In this document: positions 1 to 10,440 of the stretch, piece after piece
Numbering within the stretch: the stretch's first letter is position 1
How the letters are laid out: each line of letters opens with the position of its first letter
Source of the DNA: Crotalaria pallida
Taxonomy: Eukaryota; Streptophyta; Magnoliopsida; Fabales; Fabaceae
Direction of reading: 5' to 3'
Length of the DNA stretch: 64,000 nucleotides
NCBI GenBank assembly: GCA_037953625.1
Contig: CM075649.1
Span: 126,043,290-126,107,289 of the forward strand
Position numbers and translations under genes: made by a program
The notes under the pieces: model-generated
Database searches by the model: none
Seen by the model: only the letters and a program-made list of their open reading frames with translations
What the model was told of the DNA's origin: nothing

Positions 1-16
1 AGGCTGACCTCCATCA
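1..16 (-). repeat. Start of element A 3' LTR
   Basis: These 16 bases, read on the minus strand, repeat exactly the first 16 bases of the element A 5' LTR at 5959-5974 and directly follow the polypurine tract. The rest of this LTR lies outside the window. Confidence 0.75.
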
Positions 17-600
17 TTCCCTCCCTCTTGGGGAGGATTTGACCTTAAATCCTATGAGTGATCTGTGACAAATAGTATCAGATAGTGCAACAGAAATTTT
101 AGTGTGATTTCTCTTTGGATAACATTTTACGGTGACTCTACAGATAACCTTAACAAAGTTGCTCCCTAAACTTAATTCGTGCTCCTTTGCCAGCATCCAT
201 CCTTGATTCGGTGGGTCTTCAATTATGTTGGTCTCTTCTTGGAAAAGAATTTGTGAGTTCAGCAGATAGGTGGAATCACGAAGGATTTCTTTTGTGGTGT
301 GTTCAATGACCCTCAAGATCTTCATGATACTAGGACAAGTGATCAACCCATTTGGTTTAGTTTTAATCAGAATGAAGTAAGCTGATTTATCTTTTAATTG
401 AAAGTTCTACTTCTTCATCTTGTTTGATGGTGGCCAAGATTTCTGGTCTTCTCCACTTAAACGTGGCATCACACAGAGATTCAGGCCCTCAGAAGTTGGT
501 CTTGTCACTTTTTGGTTTGTGGGTTCCCTTCCTTTTTCATATAGACAAATGTTGCACTTAATTTGTTCCTCCAAGGTTTGAGCATTCTTCAAACATTTCT
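14..600 (-). pseudogene. Degraded coding tail of element A
   Basis: Two minus-strand open stretches (592-407 and 346-14) lie between the gag zinc-knuckle fragment and the polypurine tract. I recognise no catalytic domain in either. The only familiar feature is the terminal D-L-R-S-N-P/G-G-N-D-G-G-Q-P tail, which sits in a different frame from the 110-codon open stretch and is preceded by a stop. It is most likely the leftover junction of a deleted pol, but could be family-specific coding sequence. Confidence 0.35.
17..33 (-). other. Element A polypurine tract
   Basis: On the minus strand the tract reads CCCCAAGAGGGAGGGAA and abuts the LTR start TGATGG, as expected for the plus-strand primer of reverse transcription. 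In one frame it also encodes the tail D-L-R-S-N-P-P-Q-E-G-G-N-D-G-G-Q-P, resembling gypsy polyprotein tails whose last codons run into the LTR. Confidence 0.72.
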
Positions 601-757
601 TCTCAATCTAATATGAAGAAAAAGTAGAAGATGCTATTTTGTAAACATTGGTTTTCTTGGGTTCTTCTATAGGAGGTTCCACCCAATCAGGAGAGGTTAG
701 CATGGGGCTACTTAAAACTAACCCAACTTCAGTTCTTCTTCTTAAGGGTCCCACTGA

Positions 758-1269
758 CTACATTGGTACCTTAGGATTAACATCACAAACAAAATTTGTA
801 TTATCAGCAAGGAAGTCAGTATGTTTCTCATTTTGATTACTCAAGAGAGCTCTTCCTTGGGAGTTCTCTTCCCCTTGAATTTCAGAGCCTTCTAGGATAA
901 GCTTGGTCTTCTTTGTGGGACAATTATAAGACCTATGATCCTTCCCAAGACATCTGAAACATTTGATCTTGCTTGGTCTTATGTCACTAGAAGATTCAGC
1001 TTCTATTTTGATTCCTCTGTTTCCTCCTTTGAACATTCCTCCCTTGCTAATCTTTTCTTTGTCCTTCCATATCCCAGATGAACCATAAACTGATGACTCC
1101 TTCTTTTCAAGTTGCCTTTCAGTATAGTAGCATTCAATTGGCCTTCTAATTTTCCCATCCTCCTACAGAACCTTTCAGAGGTGTTCTTCCACATGCCTTG
1201 TAGCCTTGTGATGAGTGCATGAAGGAGTAGCCTTTGTTGCCCATTCATATCATTTCCTTCTCCAGACAT
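758..1269 (-). pseudogene. gag: Element A gag remnant with CCHC zinc knuckle
   Basis: A start codon at 1269 opens a frame of 88 codons; the coding signal then moves to an overlapping frame that runs to 758. The shift lies around 1120-1140: upstream residues such as M-G-K-L-E-G-Q-L-N-A-T fit the first frame, and the Lys/Ser-rich linker plus zinc knuckle C-F-R-C-L-G-K-D-H-R-S-Y-N-C (C-x2-C-x4-H-x4-C) fit the second. That is the usual order of a plant gypsy gag: linker, then knuckle, then T-K-K-T. The capsid core that normally precedes the linker is not recognisable, so the gene looks both deleted and frameshifted. Confidence 0.65.
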
Positions 1270-1399
1270 TTCTTAAAGTCAATAATAGAAAAAGGGTCCA
1301 AGAAAAGGTTTGATGACTAACACTTAAAAAGGCTAAACAATAAGATGCCTCAAGGAAATTTGAACAAGAGTGTGTGTAAAAACCAAGGCCAAACTTAAA

Positions 1400-1980
1400 A
1401 AGAAAAACTTTATTTTGTCACGGATCAGATCAGGAAATTAGGGACAGAAAAATTTGTGACTAACAAAGCTTAAAACTGGTCACGGTTTTTGGCTTTAAAC
1501 AATTAGCCACAGTTTTGCTGCAGCACTAAAACAGCGATGGAAAATTCCGTCCCAAGTCTGATGCAGGATAACAAAAAAATTCCTAACAGCGACAATTTTT
1601 TTATTAAGGCCACAAACAAGACACAAACAGCGACAATTGTAACTGTTGCTAAGAAAAATAAACGCAACAACAACAATTCAACAATGTTGCTAAAGACACC
1701 AAACAAACAATGACCAACCAAAACGTCACAACAAATACAAAACTAAATGGCGACAAAACAAAAGTGCTGCTAAAGATTCCTTTCTTTTTTTAAAAAAAAA
1801 TCAAACAGCAATAGAATAAATTGCAACTATAGAAACTAAAGATCTACAACAGCCATAGCAAATTGTTGCAAAAAGAAACACACACAACAGCAACGCTTAA
1901 TAGCGATGCAAAATAAAACCCAGAGTTTTTGGCAGCGACTGTTTTTGTTGCAACAGGTTCAAAGAAGAATTTTTTTAAAT
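1400..1980. repeat. Leader of element A rich in CAGCGAC / GTTGC(T/A)A motifs
   Basis: About 580 bases carry repeated short motifs (ACAGCGACAATT, GTTGCTAAAG, GCAACAACA and reverse complements) at irregular spacing. Such mixed-orientation motifs resemble subterminal repeats of CACTA-type DNA transposons. No CACTA terminus is visible and the motif family continues past the hAT insertion to the primer-binding site, so it may simply be the leader of element A. No coding signal is seen. Confidence 0.4.
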
Positions 1981-1989
1981 GGTTGCAAC

Positions 1990-3556
1990 CAAGGTTGTCA
2001 AAAACTAGTTTTAATACGTAGAAACTTACGTATCTACGTTTCTACCTAAGAAAAACGAGTTAAAACTCAAGGAAACTCGGAGTTGCCTTGACTCGGCTGA
2101 ACTCGAACAGACTCGGTCAAAATCGCGAGTCCACCGGCGAGTCTACAAGTTCGCTTCATGGCTCAAAACGCGCGAGCTTCACTGCCAAAACGGCAACCTT
2201 TTTCTATCCGACCCGAAAAACGATGTCATTTGACGCGTTTTTGGGGAGACCTCTTTTTCCTATATGGCTAGAAATTCGAATCGTTTCCTTTTCCTTTCAA
2301 AGATCGTGAGTGATGTCAGTGTTCTTCTCTTCTTCTCCTTCAAAGCTTCAAGCCTTCAAGCACCAACACAGAACAAAACACAGCCACACTCGAGTCACAG
2401 CCTCATTGCAACCACCCTTCAATCCTTCTCTGTCCGCCTCTGTCCCGGTCTCCATCACCGTCTCCTTTTTCCTCTGTACACTCGAAGCAGCCACTCTTAA
2501 TCTAAAGGTAAACTCCTCCTCTGCTTTATGCTGTTCTTTTTTTGTGGCCTTTGAAGTGTAAACTTCTCAATTATCACCATTGTTTTTTTTTTGTGTGTTG
2601 CCTTATATGTTGGCCTCTGTTTTCTTCTTAGTTTTCTATTATCCATGTTGTTATGTACTTGTGGTGGCCTTTTCATTCTCATTTATCAGTGTTGGCCTAT
2701 GGCTTTTGATTTAGAGTTTTAGACTAATTAGAAATTAGAATATGCATATATAATATATCAATATATGTTGTGTACTCACGATTTTTCAATATTAGTGTTG
2801 AATACTTGAATTTGTTACTTAGTTAGAATTTGTATATATGATATATCAGTGTTGATTCTAGACTTTGTTAGAATTAGAATTTGCACATATCACAATATGT
2901 CAATATCAGTGTTGAATTTGTTAGAATTTATATATAGTGTGTTGGCCTTTGAATTCATACACTGATACACATACACGGATACACAATTTGAAGTCTGAAT
3001 TTTGAATTTCAGTACTAGAACAATGCACTTAGGAGTTAGGCACATAAATTTAATTTTTGTTTTGTCAATTTTACACTTAAAATCTGAGGACACTTATTTG
3101 AGTATGTTAACTAGTTTGGATATACTCAACACTGTCACATTTAGTAAATCAAAACCTTTTTTAATAGTTACATAATTTGATAATTATATTATTTGTTTTT
3201 TTAATTGCTCTTTCCTTGTTTGCTTTTAAACTTAGAGTATTTTTTATGATTTTAGCTTATTACGTTTTGCGTTTGAAGTTTGAAATTACACAAGACATGT
3301 TATCTTATTATGTTTTGAGTTTGGAGTTTGAATATTAAATTATTGATGGACAAGTTAGCTTATTAACATTTCAATATTAGAATCATGTTTTATTATTTTA
3401 AGAGTTTCTACTTGTGAATATAGATGATTGACAGGTTATTACATTATATATATATATATATCTAGGTAAACTCGTACGAGTTTACGAAACGAGTTTACGA
3501 CTCGAGTTCACCTAGGCAAAACGAGTTTACGCAGATTCTCAAGTTTGACAACCTTG
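1990..3556. mobile_element. hAT-type non-autonomous DNA transposon (hAT-1)
   Basis: The element is bounded by the terminal inverted repeats CAAGGTTGTCAAA (1990-2002) and TTTGACAACCTTG (3544-3556). Perfect 8-bp target duplications GTTGCAAC flank it at 1982-1989 and 3557-3564. An 8-bp TSD and CA-starting termini define the hAT superfamily. Subterminal ACTCG/CGAGT motifs are dense at 2040-2160 and 3465-3530. No transposase frame is present. The interior has a pyrimidine-rich leader-like block at 2330-2520, ending in a possible splice donor (AAAG/GTAAAC near 2508), then AT-rich DNA. It sits just downstream of the element A primer site. Confidence 0.9.
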
Positions 3557-3573
3557 GTTGCAACAAAAGCCTT

Positions 3574-3586
3574 GCTCTGATTACCA
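3574..3586 (-). other. Primer-binding site of element A (tRNA-Met type)
   Basis: On the minus strand, three bases after the LTR end ...GTGTATCA, the sequence reads TGGTAATCAGAGC. This is the common initiator-Met tRNA primer site TGGTATCAGAGC with one inserted A. The position fits reverse-transcription priming; the insertion suggests decay. Confidence 0.75.
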
Positions 3587-3589
3587 CTT

Positions 3590-5974
3590 TGATACACCCA
3601 AGGAATGCAACCCTTGGTTCTATTTGGAATTTGGTCTCAAAAAGGCAAATCAATAGTTGGTGTTCTTAGAACAAAATGAATTGGCCCTTCTTAAACCTTA
3701 GAAAGCCAAGCATGGACTCTAATATTACAAATAGAATAGCCAAGCAAGGAACCTAATTTGTGTTAAGCCTTTGAAAACAAGTCAAGAAACACGAGTTTGA
3801 AACACCAAACAGTCCTTAGCTTATTTATGAAAACGTTTTGTTGTTCTTTAACCCTTTAGAGTAATTGGAACTTTTTACTAATATGACTCATAGAAAAGGA
3901 ATTCGAATACTCATATGAGAAAGAACTTTGTTACCAAAATAAAGATAGAGGCGCCACAACCTTAATGAGAAAGAGAGGTTGATAAGCCAAGGGAAACTCC
4001 TCACACCTTGATCACCAAGTTGGATTTGCTTCCACCTTTGCCAAGTATCACACACAGCCAAGGATTTGTTTAGAGAGTATTTTTTTTTTCACAAAATCAA
4101 AACTAATTTTATTCATCAACCCAAAGGTACATTATATAGAAGTTTGCAAGAGATCCTATGATTACTAAGCCTTGGCCGTACATTCCTTGAGGTTCCTAGC
4201 TTAAAACGTCTAAAAGAAAATTAAATCCTATCTATTGATGGTTGCATTAATTATTCATGTCGTGCTCGATTTGTTTTTCCCTTAGGTTATGTGGTCGTAG
4301 CTTCAATTCCTCTTTGTAACCGAAAGCCATGTAAGTGTGCAGTAGTAATTAGGGGTGTAAGCGATCTGGTCCGAGACCGCGAGACCGCTCGGATCGGACT
4401 GGACCAAAAAATGCAGTCCGGTCTAGTCTCATGGTCCGATCCGATCTCAAAAATTTTAGACCGATGTTATATGGTCCGGTCCATGTCTCAATAATTTTTA
4501 GACCGTTCAGACCGGACCGGACCGCATACCTATAACATAAACCTAAACCTAACACTAACTTAAATTGTAAAACTAAAACCTAACCTCATAGCCCTCCCAC
4601 ATTGACACAGCCCTCAGTCCCTCACATCCCTCAGCCCTCACAGCTCCCTCACAGCACCCCAACGGACACAACCTTCTTCTCCCTTCCTGCCACGCCGTTC
4701 GCATCCTTCTTCCCCGCGCCGTTCTCCCTAGGCTCCATCTCGCCGTCGAAGTCGCTGTTCTTCTTCCACTCGTCGTTCGTCGCTGTCGAAGTCGCCGTTC
4801 GTCGCCATCGAAGTCGCTGCTCCCTCCGGTTCTCCCTCCTCCGTTCTTCCTCCTCCGTTCTCCCTCCGGTTCTCTCCCTCCATCGATTCGTTCTCTCTCT
4901 CACTCCTTCGATCTGATTCCTTCTCTCTCTCCATCCTCCTCCTATTCGATTCCTTCTCTCTACTCGTTCCTCTCCTCCGATTCATTGTCCGTTCTCGCCG
5001 CCACCGCTGGTTCCTCGCCGCCGCTGGTTCCTCTAGCCATCTTTGCTGTCAGTTTTGATTTTGATTAATTGATTTTGCCTAATTGAATTTGCCCTAGATT
5101 AATTGATTTTGCCCTTGATTTATTTCCAGCATTTTAAATTTTAATTTAATGGTCTAAATAGACCAGACCGGACGGGACCGAAGTGGTCCGGACCGATGCG
5201 GTCTGGTCTAGTCTTTATATATAAAACACATCAAGACTGGACCGGACCATGTTAATTTGATTAGTCCGGTCTCCAATGTCCGTCAAAGACCGGACCGGAC
5301 CGTTACACCCCTAGCAGTAACCTTTTAAGAGCAAATAATTGCAAACCTAATTGAATAATAAAAACTCAAAGTGAAACTCCTTGGCATTTATTGGTCGTAG
5401 TCTTTATGGTGGCATTCATTCTCACTTGATTTCTCTCCTTAATGTAGCCTCAAAACTTCTTCATGATTTTAATTTGAAACTTCCCTTTGCCCTCTTGATT
5501 GGCCGAATGCTTTAAATGTAATAATCATGCATGGATTAATTCCTCTTTATTGTGGTCGTAGGATTAATGGCTTCATGAATTGAAAATGATGACTCCTCTT
5601 TCACTCATTATTTGGCCGCATCCACGTTAGATAGATTCCTCCTCTTGATTGTAGCTGCAAACTTGGAAGTTGGTCTTTTGCCTCCTCTTAATCTCTTGAG
5701 TCTTCACTTGGTTGGCTTTGGCATATTACAACTTGGAACAATTTAAAACTAAACATAAAACTAATTTAAAGTCTAAGCTACTTTATGCAACACGTGCCCT
5801 TATTACAAAACCATTTAAAAGTTTAACAAAACATAAACTAAAACTCAATAGTTCAAAATAAACAAGTTCTAAAATAAAGTAATTCCTCTCTTCTTCCCAG
5901 CATATTTTGCAAGACTTGTAACCTCTTGCCTTGCTTCCTTTTGATTCCTTGGTTCCTCAGGCTGACCTCCATCA
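3590..5974 (-). repeat. Element A 5' LTR (interrupted by hAT-2)
   Basis: The LTR runs on the minus strand from TGATGG at 5974 to TATCA at 3590, with matching TGAT/ATCA ends. Removing the hAT insertion leaves about 1.41 kb. The first codons after the LTR start can be read as the end of a gypsy polyprotein. The remainder is AT-rich and without coding signal. Confidence 0.75.
4350..5313. mobile_element. hAT-type non-autonomous DNA transposon (hAT-2)
   Basis: Inverted termini TAGGGGTGTAA (4350-4360) and TTACACCCCTA (5303-5313) are typical of plant hAT MITE-like elements. The flanking 8-mers GTAGTAAT (4342-4349) and GCAGTAAC (5314-5321) match at six of eight positions and differ only by C/T transitions, so they are a decayed 8-bp TSD. 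GGTCCG/CGGACC subterminal repeats are dense at 4370-4530 and 5160-5300. The centre (4590-5040) is a CT-rich, CpG-rich block with repeated GTCGCCGTTCGTCGCC-like words, resembling a captured or ancestral 5' leader. There is no transposase. It is nested in the element A LTR. Confidence 0.87.
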
Positions 5975-6419
5975 GTTAGTGACATGTTCGAAACAATTGA
6001 ATAATAAGTTACTGACCTAGTATTGGGACTGAAATGTAATGAAATATGTGTGAATATGTATTCAATTGCTTCTGTACTATTTTGATGTTATGATAATATG
6101 AATAGAATATAATAATTGAGGTATGTGACCGTGTGATGTAATGGATTGCTATTGAGTAAAACTTAATGTTGTGATTTAGTGCATTATGCGATATATATTT
6201 GGATTTTTTATGATATACAAACATGATACTACCTAAGAATCACTGAAAATGAATTGGAAGTGAAATCCTGAAATAGAAACCAGTTTCATGCAATTCTATG
6301 CCAAAGTAATCGGTTAACCTGAAGAGTAACAGGTAATCGTGGCAATAATTGCTAAATAATTGGTTAAAATACACAGGGGGAATCAATTACATCAATCTAT
6401 TAACCGGTTATCCTAGTTA
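5975..6419. other. Unassigned DNA with AACCGGTT-type motifs (left of solo LTR)
   Basis: No gene is seen. The segment carries GGTTAA/AACCGG words (for example 6306-6318 and 6396-6412) that reappear just right of the solo LTR at 10014-10050. The two flanks are therefore one original locus split by the LTR insertion. It is possibly an old copia remnant. Confidence 0.45.
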
Positions 6420-6424
6420 AAATT
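6420..6424. repeat. Target-site duplication of solo LTR, left copy
   Basis: AAATT, repeated at 9982-9986 immediately after the LTR end, is a 5-bp duplication typical of LTR-retrotransposon integrase. Confidence 0.85.
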
Positions 6425-7148
6425 TGTGACACCCTTTTTCCCATTCCAAGTAAATAATACAATAGTCAAGTACTACTTGGTAAAATATATGGACTTGTTA
6501 TATATATATATATATATAGAAATTAAGCGAATAAAAATTTCTTTTTCAAGGTAGGTGCACAAACCAAAACATGGAATTCTTGGAGAATATAATTTATGTC
6601 GTTATAAACATTGTATTGGATTCGACATTTGCTAAGATAGAAAACCTTTTCATAATCCAGACAGCATCGGTGCTTTTGAAAAACGTATTGACATAGTAAA
6701 ATTAGGCGATGCATATCTATTCTTTTCTTTCGTAGAACTAATACCAATAACATAACCGAATTCGTTAATTAATCTTTATCAGAGTGAGCGGAAAAGATAG
6801 GACTATGCACAGTTGAAATATGAACATAAGTTATATATATATATATATGTCATGGAATACATAGTCCCAGTAGTCATGTCTCCAAGGTTCCCATACAAGT
6901 CCATAAAAGATCTATCTCAAAATAAAACAAAACCCTAGAGTTCTCCAAAGTATATCTACAATATATATACATCTCAAAAATATAAACTCTAGAGGTGGTC
7001 TCATAGATCTGGCATCAGCAGTAGTAGTAGTGATAGTAGTAGCAGTCTCCAAGTAGCAAAAGAAAACATCAGCAGTAGCAGCAGTGTCTCCTCCACAGCA
7101 TTCCCACATCGGATCCCCTGATCCTCATCATATACCATATACACATAC

Positions 7149-7622
7149 CTAGGGATCATCATCCCTCCACTGACTCCCGGTAGAATGAACGACAGGCTCG
7201 CCTCCGCTCTCGTCCTCCACGGGATCCTCCTCGATATCATCCGATGGAGAGTGTACCCTACCACTGGGTACAGGGTTAGGAGATGGTGTAACCCTAAAAG
7301 GGCTCCTCGGATCAGATGGGGGAGTCTCCTCGCGGACGACTCTAGAAGAAAAAGGGTGTGAGCGGGTGGGTCGAAAACGAAAACTGTGATATGAGCGAGC
7401 TGGTCGTGTGGGAGGTGGTCCATGATATGTGTAAAAAGGTGGTACGTGCATAGTGTATATAATGGGAATCCTAAAACTACGAGGACGGAATCGAATCAGC
7501 GGGTTCGGGTGGTAGAAGGTGACCTCTACCTCCCCCTCGAACACCGCGCGATGGTCCTCGTAGATCCATATGCCACTAGGAAGTGGCCGGATCTCGATGC
7601 AAGCGATGTAACGTGACATCAC
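7149..7622 (-). CDS. LTR-encoded conserved ORF, family B (157 codons, intact here)
   Basis: I do not recognise the product. The frame opens with M-M-S-R-Y-I-A-C-I-E-I-R-P-L-P, has a compact N-terminal half rich in aromatic and Pro residues (F-Y-H-P-N-P-L-I-R-F-R-P), then a basic Pro/Arg/Ser tract, and ends acidic (D-D-I-E-E-D-P-V-E-D-E-S-G-G-E-P-V). No signal peptide or membrane segment is visible. It lies in the sense strand of the LTR about 1.9 kb downstream of a TATA box, so it would be in the R/U5 leader of the genomic RNA. Counterparts occur at 22029-21560, with two stops (CGA to TGA, TGG to TGA), and 47206-46860, truncated by an insertion. The pyrimidine-poor TTGTAG just before the first ATG could be a splice acceptor. 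Whether it is translated is unknown. Confidence 0.45.
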   Translation of the reverse strand: MMSRYIACIEIRPLPSGIWIYEDHRAVFEGEVEVTFYHPNPLIRFRPRSFRIPIIYTMHVPPFYTYHGPPPTRPARSYHSFRFRPTRSHPFSSRVVREETPPSDPRSPFRVTPSPNPVPSGRVHSPSDDIEEDPVEDESGGEPVVHSTGSQWRDDDP

Positions 7623-8328
7623 CTACAAGGGCATAGGGGTAAGCAATTCTATACACATAATCAATAGAGTATAAATATGTGAACAATGTGAATGTATAGT
7701 TATGCAACAATAAACAACAATCACAATTAGCATTTAACAGTTATTGAATGCAAGTAGGATGCTCATACTGGTTCCATTTATCAATATTGTTTTAGATGAG
7801 TGGCATGATGTATGATCCTAGCTCTCAAACCTATCTCCATCATTCTATGACACTCTCTGACATCCATCCTTTACTCCGTCCAGCACCCACAGTGCGTTGT
7901 ACTCCTAGGTGTACAACATTCGTACATTCGCCAAGAATGTACACGACAAGCTTGGAATACGTGCCACCCGAGCAACGTCCTGTCATCCAAACGGTATAAC
8001 CATATTAGCATCTCACTATGCCGACCACGTCGTCAACCATAACGTGTCATCAAGCGAGCCGTCAATTGGCACTCCCAGAGGCCCTCCTCATGTTATCAAA
8101 ACATGATAAACGATCTATCATCCAAACTCCAGAATGAATGCATTAATTTTAAACTTAAAGGAAATTGGTTAATATAAATAACATGCCACCCGAGCAACGT
8201 CTCATCATCCAAACGGTATAGTTATATTAATCAATTTCTTTTAAGTCCAGATCCCTTGGATTATTATTATTTAATCATTAACTAAATGATTCAGAATTAA
8301 AAATGGTATTTTTAATATTCTGGGTAAA

Positions 8329-8660
8329 CTACTCGAGTGTTCTTCAGAATACTCGAGTGTTCTTCAATTATTTCCAGATTACTCGAGTAGTTCTCAATTA
8401 CTCGAGTTGTTCATCTCTTTCTGGGGATTTGGGTTTCAGATTCATAAAAATACTCGAGTAGTTCATGAGTACTCGAGTGTTCTTCATTAATTCCAGAACA
8501 CTCGAATGACTCCTGCATTACTCGAGTGGTTTACCTTAAGAGATCCCCCTGAATCAGTTATTACTCGAGTTCTGGACCTGGTACTCGAGTGTTCTAACAC
8601 AAAATACACTATTTTATCAAAATTTCACTCGAGTATCAAGCCAAGTACTCGAGTCTTTTC
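8329..8660. repeat. Array of ACTCGAGT palindromes in family B LTR
   Basis: About a dozen copies of the octamer ACTCGAGT, often as TACTCGAGTGTTCTTC or TACTCGAGTAGTTC, occur at 15-50 base spacing. Two more are at 9686-9720. The same motif recurs in the other family B LTR, so it belongs to the family and is not local drift. Confidence 0.85.
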
Positions 8661-9551
8661 TTACAGAACAGACTGGAAACTTGGTTTTAACATACCATTT
8701 TCAATTCTAATCATTTCTAGTCCAATCCAATGATCAACAAAGTTCATATCACACATATTGAACATGCTCAAACACTTACAACTCATCAATTAACAAATTT
8801 GACAGAGAATCAAGAGTTTGTGCATAAAACATACAATTTCACAACTTAACATCTCAATTTGTAAAATACTCAACAAACTTGTGAAATAGAGCTCATTACA
8901 GCTTGCATGCATCATATACAACTTGCTCAAAACAACCATAGAGCATGAGTTGGTCTCCAAACCAAAGTTCCTATTCAATCTAAGCCCTTAGAGCCTCTTG
9001 GTGGCTCTCTAATGAAAATCATGGAATTTAAACTCTATCTAGTGCATAAAACAACTTCCCCTTACCTCTCAGACGTGACTCAACAAAGGATTTGCAAGAA
9101 AAAGCTCCACAGCACCCAGAACTACTTCAAGCATCACATGCAGAACAGTTTTGAGTGGAGGTCCAAAATGGAATTGGTTGACATATGAAACAGAGATAGA
9201 AATTGGGGAAATTAGAATTTCTAAATTCTATGCAACACCTACTAGCTATAGAAACCGAATTGAGACTCAAAGGACTCGTGAGCTTACCAAAAATCAAATT
9301 TGAAGTGAGCTCCAGGAAAAGGTTGGGCAACAACAAGCTCCACTTCCAGGCTCCAATTCTTCCCACACACTCACACTCAGCTTACAAATTTTATGTCTAT
9401 ACAAAGCTCGTGATGTGAGCTTTGTATTGGTGTATAGTTTGTATCTTAACTTCAAGCACAGAGGGAGAATCGAAGGAAACAAATCAAGAACCCTAGTTTG
9501 AACAACTAATCCGATTTTGACCAAATGCTTCAACAATTCAGTGTTGATTGG

Positions 9552-9559
9552 CTTTTATA
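9552..9559 (-). promoter_or_regulatory. Candidate LTR TATA box, family B solo LTR
   Basis: TATAAAAG on the minus strand sits about 420 bases into the LTR (from 9981). It is followed by a leader containing the AACCCTAG-type words common in plant LTR transcripts, so U3 would be about 0.4 kb and R/U5 about 3.1 kb. The call rests on sequence and position only. Confidence 0.5.
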
Positions 9560-9986
9560 GACCTCAATCGAGCTCATGCATGTCGACACGACTGCGTTGA
9601 AATGTTGAGGATGGAGTATTCGTGGCAAGGAGAGGGAATCGGTGGTGGTGACTCACCAAACGCACTAACTCGTGCAACTCTGACCAGAATACTCGAGTAT
9701 TCAAGATAATACTCGAGTATTTTGCCCAGTTTTTGAAAAATAATAATTTTATTTACTTTCCCTCCAAAACCTTTCCTATAATTACTTCTAGGTCCCAACC
9801 CAGGGACTAATATGCAAAATATTTATTTTATGCATAATTATACTTATTAAATAGATACACACACATGTCCTAATTACATAACACAGAATTTTAATCAAGG
9901 ATTAAAATATAAATAATTAATTATAATTAATTTTATAATTAACATTTCATTAATCAGGGATTAAAATTTTGGGGTGTTACAAAATT

Positions 9987-10440
9987 AGCAAACTAATTTT
10001 GTTTTTTATTTAGAATAACCGGTTAACCAAGTTCTTAATCAGTTAACTCTGCATAAAAACATAAAATCAATAAGAAAGGATCAACAAGGCTAAGTCTAAA
10101 AGGATATCACTTACCTATCCCATTCTAATGATCCTGAAATTGAGGATTGAGAGTAACATAAGGATGAGGATTCAAAATTGAAGTTCGACATAGATGAATC
10201 AAAGAAATAAGGATTTTTAGCATACTAAAGGTATTCAGGAAAATGATGGAAATATTGTTATAGATATCATCTATGATCCAAAGTTCAATTAAGGGGGAGT
10301 GACTACTTATAGGGGGAGTTGTTGCGCCAGTATGGGCCTGCATGGGCTTACAAGGTTGACGTATTTGTCTAGGTTGAGGAAAGGTGGTGGTTAGATAACC
10401 TTTCAAGAACCTATATAGATCTACACGTAATAACCCCTTG
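9987..10440. other. Unassigned DNA, right flank of the solo LTR
   Basis: This continues the AACCGGTT-bearing locus interrupted by the solo LTR (AACCGGTTAACC at 10016-10027). Two polypurine-tract-like GGGGGAG words occur at 10290-10320, as in copia 3' ends, but no LTR boundary can be fixed. No coding signal is seen. Confidence 0.35.

Larger units (their letters stand above)
1..5974 (-). mobile_element. Element A: non-autonomous Ty3/gypsy retrotransposon (3' LTR cut by window edge)
   Basis: Reading the minus strand, an LTR starts at 5974 with TGATGGAGGTCAGCCT and ends at 3590 with GTGTATCA. A tRNA-Met type primer site follows, then a short internal region with gag remnants, then a polypurine tract at 33-17. 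The same TGATGGAGG LTR start recurs at 16-1 and runs off the window. Without its two hAT insertions the LTR is about 1.4 kb and the internal region about 2 kb, too short for a full gag-pol. No protease, RT or integrase is visible, so it depended on a helper. The left TSD is outside the window. Lineage within Ty3/gypsy is uncertain. Confidence 0.82.
6425..9981 (-). mobile_element. Solo LTR of chromovirus family B
   Basis: The segment starts TGTGACACCC and ends GGGGTGTTACA on the plus strand and is flanked by AAATT on both sides, with no internal region. It is therefore a solo LTR left by recombination between two LTRs. It is homologous throughout to the 3' LTR of the pol-bearing element at 20858-24325, including the LTR ORF, the conserved stretch at 7795-8105 and the ACTCGAGT array. 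Comparison with that element gives minus-strand orientation, with U3 starting at 9981. A TATA-like TATAAAAG lies on the minus strand at 9559-9552. Confidence 0.93.

Noticed and set aside
1400..1980. Definite CACTA transposon
   Set aside because: The motif pattern resembles subterminal repeats, but neither a CACTA terminus nor a 3-bp TSD can be found.
4602..4985. 104-codon plus-strand frame and antisense Arg/Glu-rich frames in hAT-2
   Set aside because: These are products of CT-repeat composition in the centre of a DNA transposon. No recognisable protein, and both strands are equally open.
6425..9981. Possible full-length non-autonomous element
   Set aside because: Homology with a single LTR of element B covers the whole segment, and there is no primer site, polypurine tract or second LTR, so it is a solo LTR.
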